From NCBI GenBank assembly GCA_013400155.1, contig VXBM01000133.1, positions 829,482 through 893,481 of the forward strand: DNA of 64,000 nucleotides, read 5' to 3'. A program made the translations under genes and the position numbers. The DNA comes from Helopsaltes ochotensis (taxonomy: Eukaryota > Chordata > Aves > Passeriformes > Locustellidae). Of the stretch, positions 56,601-64,000 are shown one piece after another (positions within the stretch are counted from its first letter, which is position 1; each line of letters starts with the position of its first letter). The notes beneath the pieces are model-generated. The model was not told the DNA's origin, did not search any database, and worked only from the letters and a program-made list of their open reading frames with translations.

Positions 56601-59600
56601 ATGGTCCAGCCAGCTTTTGTTGCTTTCAAGTTGGAATGGAGAACCTTTGCCTTAGGTTCATCTGTAGTAAATGTTTTACCTCTGTCAGATTTTGATCTTG
56701 AAAAAACTTGTTTTTCAGACAGTAGCTGTGGGTTTGATAGAATGGGAGTTATTATGGCTCTCTTTATAACCATAATCCTGTGCTGTAAGAATTCTGTTTG
56801 TCTCATGTCCCCTACTTAGGATTATTATGTAGTTATTTATAGCTTGCCTACTGGATCGGGGATGCATGCAGAAGGGGCATGACTCCCCAGTGTTTGGATC
56901 TGCAAACATGATGGTGCAGGGAAAATCGTATTTAATGGACTTATTCATATATTCAGTATTAAGACATTGCTGAGAATACAAGCCTTGACAAGTAAAAGTA
57001 TCGCTTTTTTGTCTCTTTTTCTTTAATACTCAAAGCACTGAATTTAAGCCCACTTGAACTCAGTAGCTGGAGGAAAACATGCGATTTCCCTAAAGTAATT
57101 TCTGTAAGTTGATATTGTACAATGGCCTTGCAAAGGCCAAAAAAAGAGATATTCCCAGTGAAAGAGTTAAAAAAACCTCCATAATTACAGAAATCCTTTG
57201 GTATGTAGAAGTTAGTATTTTTTCTCTGAAAACACCGCTGTTTCTGTCACTTCACAGAAGTTTCTTTGTACAGTAGACAAAGAAACATAAGGAAAATAAA
57301 ACACATTGCATTTGGGATTTAAAAAAACCCAGTATTTTCTTTGTTCCAGCTAATCTATACTGTTAATTTAGAAAGCTAAATAGAATATTTTTCTAAAAAC
57401 TTAGTATGCAGTTCATGCATTGTCGTGGAATGTCCTTAACTATTCACTGATTCACTCCCTATTCATTTATAGCTAACATATGGCACTTTTATTGTGGTTT
57501 CTAAAGTATGGAGGTTATGTGAGTCAGATGCAATTTAGAATAGAGATTATCTTTAAATAATCAAAAACATACTTTGCCAAAAATACTAAAAAAAGGAAAG
57601 AAAGCATCCAGTGTTCTCAAAATATGAAGTGCTTTCTAAAAAGACTTTTTTTTTTCAATAAATAAGGGAGAAGAAATGTTATGTAAACCTAAGTGTTTGG
57701 CAGACATCTGTTTACTTCCTCCAAGGAGACAAGGGGTTTCAAGATTTTCTGAGAAAATGAGAGAGGCACATCCTTGAGTTCTTGCACCAAGGACGTCATG
57801 GAAGCATTTTTCCTTGAAAATTTTCAATAAGAAGACATAAGGTTAGAGCTGGCATGAATGATAACTTTCTTGAAGAATTTAATCAAGGACGTTATGAAGA
57901 ATGTGGGCGTTTGGATTTCTCCTTCAGAAAGGGGGGAAAAGTAAACAACCAAATACCCCTCTGCCTACCATTTTGGGTTTTTTTTTTTAATTTTTTATAT
58001 TTATTTCTATTCTTCTTTATCCTTCTTAAGCTGATTCTTGTTCTTATGAAGTTTTTCATTAATGATACAGTGTTAGTAAGGGCAATTGTTAGTTTTTTTG
58101 CTGTGACTTTGAAGTTCCTTTGTTGTGACAGCTGCTAGGCTGGCATTTCCTGGACATCAGTGGGACATGATGATAGCTTGCCTGCTTCCCTTCTTTCTGA
58201 TGGATTTTCTCAGAAAGGATAGCAAACTGGCAGACTCGGATTCCTGTATGTAATAAAGCAGACGTTGGATCGTAGTGGGCTAGAGTTGAGAGAAACACAG
58301 CGATCCAAAGAATTATCTTCTGTTTTGTAACATAATCAGCAGTTTGATCTACAGGCAGAATCAAAATGATCTCACACTTAGGAAAACATTCATCCTCCCG
58401 CTTACATCTCCCCCTCCTCCCCTCCCATCCCCACCCCCCTTGCTTTCTTTTTTAAGAGTTTAGTGCAGCAACAAGTGGTGCTGGCCTGTCAACCTGATGC
58501 CAGCCTAAGTAGAAGCCACATTATAATAAATGCATATTTTCACTATCAGAAGATACCATACTGTTGGCTTAAAAAAATTCCAAACAGCCTTGCACAGAAG
58601 GCTTTTCAACAATGTATTAAGCCTCATATTTTTCAATTACAACAGGGCTTTTTTTCCTCTGCTGATCTTTTTTTTAATAACCTAAGGAGCAAATATGTCT
58701 TGGTTTTGAGCTTTAATCTGGTGCTTTGTGTACTCTGATGACCTCCTAATCACACTCTCCATGACATGTCAATCTGCTTCTATGGAAAGTGGGTGATTTG
58801 GGCTGTCATGAAAGTGTTGCTATGCTCATATATCCTGTGCACTTAGGACAGAGGAGTTCAAAGAAATGCATTAACCAAAGGAATGAAATGTTATGGGAAC
58901 CCGTAATTCAAATATCGAGTGTCCCTTCCCCAGTTCACGAGTGGTTCTATATCTGTGTTGTGACTTTAAATGTGAACACCAGGTGTGAAGATTCCTGTTT
59001 ATTTTTATTTAAGCAAAACCAAACACAAAATATTTCAGAGCTGATGCAGATGATGAAATGTAAAGATGTGTGATGTGTTTAGTAAATAGTCAGGGTGCAT
59101 ATGTCTAAACAAGGAAGGAGTTTGTAGAATGTGGTTTTAGTTTACAATGCTCCCCTTTCATAACTGTATAACCATCTGCCTCTGGCATGTTCCTTAAAAT
59201 CTGGTGAGCCTACGCTTCAGTCTGTAACCTTCACTGCTACACTGGTGTTTCCTTTGCTGAGCTGGTGGGATCATCAACATCCCACAAGCTGTCAACATCT
59301 GCAGTGTTACTCTTCATAAAAACTTAAAGCTGGGCGTGACCTGTGTTTTCAAATGGAGACTGATCTAGCGTGCAATTTGAGGGGCACGATGTGAATGTGA
59401 GTCTGAGGGTGAGGGTCTTCTCCCCTGGGTTCTGACAGGGCACCCCCTGTGGTCTGAGGTGTGTTACCCAACTGTTCTGCCTGGGATTTCCCATCTGTAG
59501 TGTGTAGGCAGACACCTGCCCTCCTGGTGAAGTCTGTGTGTCACCATTAAACTGAGGACTGTCGAAGGGACCACTTTCACCTTCATAATCCAGCACCTTT

Positions 59601-62555
59601 TATGCTATTGTTTAGTGAAGAAGGCATAGATTTATGACTCTGTGGTGTTACTGTTGTTTGAGGAAGGCATGCTCCAACATCTGAAGTACACTTTTCTGGT
59701 TTTCCCTGAGTTAACCACATCATTGTTTAAAACATTACTGAACCTTTCCTCTGAAATGTTTTACTAAGGTTTTTCATCAGCTGTTCCATTTCAGCAAGAG
59801 ATGAAGAGATGCAGATTTCTGGGTCCTTGGCTTGCTAGAAATCCTGAGCCATGCACTGAATCCTGACAGATCTCCTTGGATCTGCCTATTGAATACTGTG
59901 GTGAAGAAAGCAGAAAACTTGCCCATGGGATACGAACTTGAGGCTTTAAAATTGATGTTCCACTTTTCCTCTCCATAAATTTGTTACAAGGGTGAAAAGA
60001 GAATAATGATCTGTATGGTGTTTTCATCATTTGCACACCTCAGTGAATGTATGATGTGGCTTTAAGCGTTGTGAATATTTCTTTTTGATGCATGGCCTTG
60101 GACAAGGGGTTAAAGGATCAGGACGGCTGAACTCAGGTTAGTGGTTCTTGTGGTTTTGTGGTCTTTTCTTTGCTGAGACTTTATTTTGTTGTGGGGTTGG
60201 GGTTTTTATGTTTGGCTTTGGTGTTGGGTTTTGTGAGTTTTTTCTTTTTTTCCTTTTTTTTTTTAATTTTTGTTTTAGATTTTTTTGAAGAAAAGAAACT
60301 TGAAGCTCCTTGTCTAGGCTGTTCTTGAGTTGTGGTGTAGATACTTTGAGGGTATAAACCACAGAGGAAGTTGGGATAAAATAGCTACTTAAAAAGAGAT
60401 TAAGGGATTTACTTCAGTGCCTCTATGGGTTGTGATTTAAAGGGAGAAGGACCTAATTTTTCATATTACAGCTGGTTTTATTAGCTACAGGTTTTAACTT
60501 TTTGGAAAGATTCTCATATCTTTCTGTCAGCCAATTTTGGGAGTTAATCCAGACTAGTCAACAGAACTGTATGTTGCACTTGATTTCCTGGTAATTTTAA
60601 AAGCTTTTCAGTGTCTAATATGTCCAGTATAACTCCCTAGTCTTTTGCCACAGATGGTATTGATCAGCAAGAACAACAGATAACTATACTTAAACTCCAT
60701 TTTCCAGAGTAAAAAAAAAAAAAAAATTGAAATTGGGGTGTGGAGGGAAGAAGGCATTACATAAACCAGAATTAAATACAGAATGATGACTCCAGATCAA
60801 AAGACTTGAAACTTCTACTTGTGGTTAGTTAATATTTTCTTTTTTCCTGCAGAGTTATATTTGGGATAGGAGTTGAACTTTGTCTTCCAACTTGCTTTGC
60901 CAGTGTTGATCACAGCTTTGTCAATCTTTGAGTTTGCTGGCACCCTTAGAATTTTATGACCACAGGACTCAACGCAGTATTTTTGTAGAGGTTCTTTACT
61001 GGAAACTGGTTTCTATGTGAGAGATAAATTGAGGATGGTGTGACATTGGTGAGTTGAGATGGAAAGCCCAGTACTATTATCACTTTAGTAAGTGGAGGAT
61101 TTTTCAGTAGTCCCAAAAGAACAAAACTATATGCTGGGTAGTTGATGTTTGCATTTTGAAAGGTTTTTCTCATTGGTTCACGTATATCTGCCTATCCTGT
61201 ATGAAAACCACCCTGAACCTCCTTAAATTTTCTTTCACAAAAGCTTTACTCTAGAATTGGTCTCCATTTGTACACATTTATTTTGTCTTTTTCAAATGTC
61301 AGCTCAGTATTTCAATAGTAGATTCAGTCATGCCTGAAGTTCTTACAATCCATTTTCAGTAGTGGATCATCCATTAGGAAATAATGCCCTCTGCATTTTT
61401 TTCTGTTGATTTGTATTGGGATCAGAAATACCCAAAGTTTCTTTTGAAAATGAGTTGTAATCAAAATGTGGGGTTTCTGTGCTGGCCCATATGCATCCCT
61501 CCTGTTCATTCATTTGGGCTACTCGTCTTGCCTGGCAAAGGTAAAAGAGAATTTGATTGATCCTGTGAGCACAGTTGCTTTCTTTCCTCTTTGACATATT
61601 GCTATTTCTTAGACTAGTTGGAATGTTCTTTAGTGGGTTCCTGTGGAAGTCATTCAGTGGTAAAAATGTTTTCTTTCTTGGGAAATGTTTAATAAATATG
61701 AACAGAAATCCAACACAATCCAACCCCCAGTGGTTTCTCTCATGTAGCTTTTCCTTATTTCTTACATTTCATTGTACTTGCTTTTTAACCAAAACCAGCT
61801 AGCTTTAAGTCTACATTAAGACCACATTAAGGTCTAACTTCAAATTTTGGTCTAGAGTTTGGAAATAGGAATGTCTGATGTTCAGAGAAATATATTTTTT
61901 TTTCTGTATAAATTAAACCCCACTTGATGGATTAAGTGGGTTTTTTTTTAAGGTAAATGGGATAGTAATGATGTTGGAAAACAAGTGGAAAGGACAAAAG
62001 CTTTATGTTCAGGCTGTAGTCCAGAAGTCTTAAAGTTTCTTTCTCATTTTAAACTTCTGGAACGTTTTGGCTGAGTATGAGAGCTCAAAGTGCAAATACA
62101 AAAATAAATTAAGAAATTTTTCAGGTTCAATCTTTTCAATCTGTTTTTCTCCATACTGTGTTCCAGCATCCTGTGTTTTCTCTTTGCATTCCATTCCCTA
62201 AAAGCCTCTTCTAGTTTCAGAAACTGTTTAAATGCCTATTTTATGACTAGCATAATATTCAAAGGTCTCACAACTTTCGGGGCACTGAAACTGTAGTATT
62301 CCCTTCACTGCATTTCTCTAAAAGTGAGGGAGAGGCACAGATGGGAAAAGTGGCTTCTGTGCATGTGTCCTGTAGCTTTTGTCCAATACACCATAAATTT
62401 AATCCTAGCTCAGCCTTGGCTTTCAGCATGGGAAGCCCTATCAGCCAGGCTGAAAACAAGTAATTGTTCAGTAACAGGGAGTGATACCCCTCTTACCCTT
62501 GTGTTTACTAACAGAACTTTAACGTGGTTGGTTGTGCAACGCTGAAGGAGAGGCA
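53700..62555. other. Gene-free tract
   Basis: No exon, RNA gene or intact element is supported. Contents worth noting: a GC-richer patch at 53690-54030; a candidate constrained AT-rich block at about 58480-58740; a G/T-rich simple stretch at 60140-60290; an A run at 60711-60726; and a small hairpin AACCCCACTT...AAGTGGGTTT at 61916-61942 followed by a T run, which resembles a terminator but has no such role in this context. Open frames up to 118 codons show no domain. Confidence 0.45.
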
Positions 62556-62559
62556 GAGC

Positions 62560-62645
62560 TGTTATTTTCATTTCTTAGATGACGAATTGAAGCGTGGTGA
62601 GGTTGCCACTTGCCGCAGTGTTTGTGCAGAGCCTCTGGGTGAGCC
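62560..62645 (-). repeat. MIR fragment
   Basis: GTTATTTTCATTTCTTAGAT, GACGAATTGAAGCGTGGTGA, GGTTGCCACTTGCCGCAGTG and TGTGCAGAGCCTCTGGGTGA follow the reverse complement of MIR (TTATTATC-CATTTTACAGAT, GAGGAAACTGAGGCACAGA, GGTTAAGTGACTTGCCC-AGG, GGCAGAGC-GGG). Confidence 0.7.
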
Positions 62646-62659
62646 TGATGCTCCACGGC

Positions 62660-63490
62660 CTATGGCTGGTGCTCCGGAGCGTTGATCATCTTTTCATGAC
62701 AAACTACTAGTACATACAGCATGTACCAAGCCTTTGTGGAGAGATCTATCACAGCCACTCAGGAAATTTTTTCTACAGTTCTCTCACTCCTAGGGAAGAA
62801 AGAAAAAAAAAACATCTTAGGTCTCGTCTGCTTTGAAGTGAGGTTTCTGTGTTTATATGTTAAAACACAACCTGTTTGTGTTGTGGAACTTCAGAAAAGT
62901 TCTAATCTCTTATAAAGATTTGAACTTCAGAGTTCTGTTTGGCACCTTTACAGAATCCCTTTCAAGCGTACGCCGCCGTGAGTGAAAATACACCATGAAC
63001 TTAACTGGAAAAGGGAAGAGACCGAGATTGAGAACAGTAATTTCCTGCCCAGGTGACACCTAGAGGGCAAGTTCGGGATACAGACAGGCATTGTTCTTGG
63101 AAGCACCTTATGTGTGTGAAAGAAGAGGGGAAATTGAAAATTATCCTCTTACTATCTTTTATGAAATAAAAATACTGGAAATCAGAAAGATTTTGCCAGC
63201 TGTGAGTGCAGAAGTCATAGCAGGATGCATTTTACTGGAGGCCCCTGGTCCCCGTGTTGTCATTATCCCTTCAAGGTGCGAGACAAACCAGGAATGTAAA
63301 GCGTGCGTGCTTGATTTTCTCCACCTACCCTTTGCATCCCAAGGCTTTCATTTTCAAGAAGCCAGAAAGAAATTGAGATTTCGACTGTATTGTTTAAAGA
63401 CTAAACCAGAAATCTTCATCTCTGATTTGTTCCACCATATCCCTCTGAAATGAATGTCTGCTGAAAAAATTCGATCTGGTGGAAGTCCAC
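62660..63490. other. Gene-free stretch
   Basis: No recognisable feature. A 120-codon + strand frame (63091-63453) lacks a known domain and splice context. Confidence 0.45.
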
Positions 63491-63499
63491 TTGTGCAGT

Positions 63500-63680
63500 C
63501 GTTATAAGCTGGTGAAGGGTTGGCTCTGCAACTTTTGAGTTTGGAACCAAGGCCTCATTCCAGCTCTCTCTCAACTTCTGTATTGGCTTTAGTAGCATTG
63601 GGCCCAGTATGAACCTTTGTGGTACTTCTGAGACGCCTAAAAGTTCTGGTGACGATTTGTTATGGCAGCTGGTCCCCCAG
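63500..63680 (-). pseudogene. Non-LTR reverse transcriptase fragment (CR1/L3-group)
   Basis: On the minus strand SEVPQRFILGPMLLKPIQKL (about 63637-63578) is a clear relic of the SGVPQGSVLGPLLFLIYINDL motif of CR1/L3-group reverse transcriptases. On the + strand it reads GCATTGGGCCCAGTATGAAC followed by CTTTGTGGTACTTCTGAG, the familiar antisense CR1 wording. The frame is locally open over 128 codons (63802-63416), but only this core is recognisable and the aspartates of the active site are not within view. Confidence 0.7.
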
Positions 63681-63831
63681 CTGCTCCTGTCATGTTCCCT
63701 CTGCTTCAATCTCCCTGTGTTTACAAGGGTGCTAAAGAAAGCTGGGCCAAGCCTGAGGTCTCCTGGGCCACCTGAAGGTCTGTTTGGACCTCTGTCTTCC
63801 ACTGGAGTCCCTTTCTTGTTTTAAAGAAAAT

Positions 63832-63892
63832 TGTACTTACTTATGTAAGTATTATTTAATATTATAAAATTATACTTACTTATACTTACTTG
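63832..63892. repeat. TACTTA-type simple repeat with internal palindrome
   Basis: Repeated TACTTACTTA words flank an AT-rich centre, with ACTTAC...GTAAGT inverted near the left end. It is a low-complexity sequence. Confidence 0.7.
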
Positions 63893-64000
63893 CCTTAAAG
63901 TTTCATCAACTTTCCAATGAAGCCTGGGGGCCAGAAAAAGGATTTGCAAACAACTGTGTGCAAATACACTTAGAAAAAAATGATCACCTCAGAGAAACTG

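Noticed and set aside
61367..61723. 118-codon minus-strand frame that looks mildly protein-like
   Set aside because: No motif or family recognised and within chance expectation for AT-rich DNA of this length.
61916..61955. Hairpin followed by T run resembling an intrinsic terminator
   Set aside because: Intrinsic terminators are a bacterial feature; this is eukaryotic intronic DNA.

Overview
The window is vertebrate nuclear DNA, most likely from a bird. The main evidence is a typical avian CR1 LINE 3' end at 16820-16967, which carries the conserved tail words and a short octamer-like end. Around it are a low density of young repeats, many very old amniote SINE/MIR-type relics and decayed CR1/L3-group reverse transcriptase fragments. 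Homopolymers are long and the background is AT-rich and CpG-poor. There is no bacterial or viral gene organisation, and I see no tRNA, rRNA or CRISPR array. The longer open frames (60-257 codons) are the kind that arise by chance in such DNA, and I cannot defend any of them as an intact protein-coding gene.

Layout. Positions 1-900 are a strong CpG island with a CTC triplet tract and plausible splice donors on its right side. It reads as the promoter and first exon (5' UTR) of a gene on the + strand whose identity I cannot establish. From about 1 kb to the end the sequence reads as one long intron or gene-free tract. Inside it are two islands that look like internal promoters. One is a CpG cluster at 28.06-28.60 kb with a CT/CG tract and two AAG|GTAGG donors. 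The other is a CpG-containing, apparently constrained block at 43.48-44.03 kb with a TATA box, a 26-bp alternating purine-pyrimidine (Z-DNA-prone) tract and an AAG|GTAAC donor. Candidate short first-exon reading frames at both sites reach their donors in the same phase. That makes an alternative-first-exon locus a reasonable working model, but it is inference.

Other content. At 14.5-15.9 kb there is a minus-strand relic of coding sequence, broken by stops and frameshifts; one segment loosely resembles hAT transposases. Non-LTR reverse transcriptase relics lie at about 50.25-50.60 kb (-), 53.38-53.69 kb (+) and 63.50-63.68 kb (-). A nearly perfect fold-back element lies at 27.00-27.10 kb. Two diverged copies of a ~180-bp segment occur at 44.76 and 45.46 kb. 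Several AT-rich homeodomain-site-rich blocks look like candidate conserved enhancers. Assembly problems are an N run at 52422-52459, a single N in a 127-base T tract (29701-29827), and other long T tracts. I did not find a convincing previously undescribed system. The best leads are the internal promoter candidates, the fold-back and the diverged duplicate pair.
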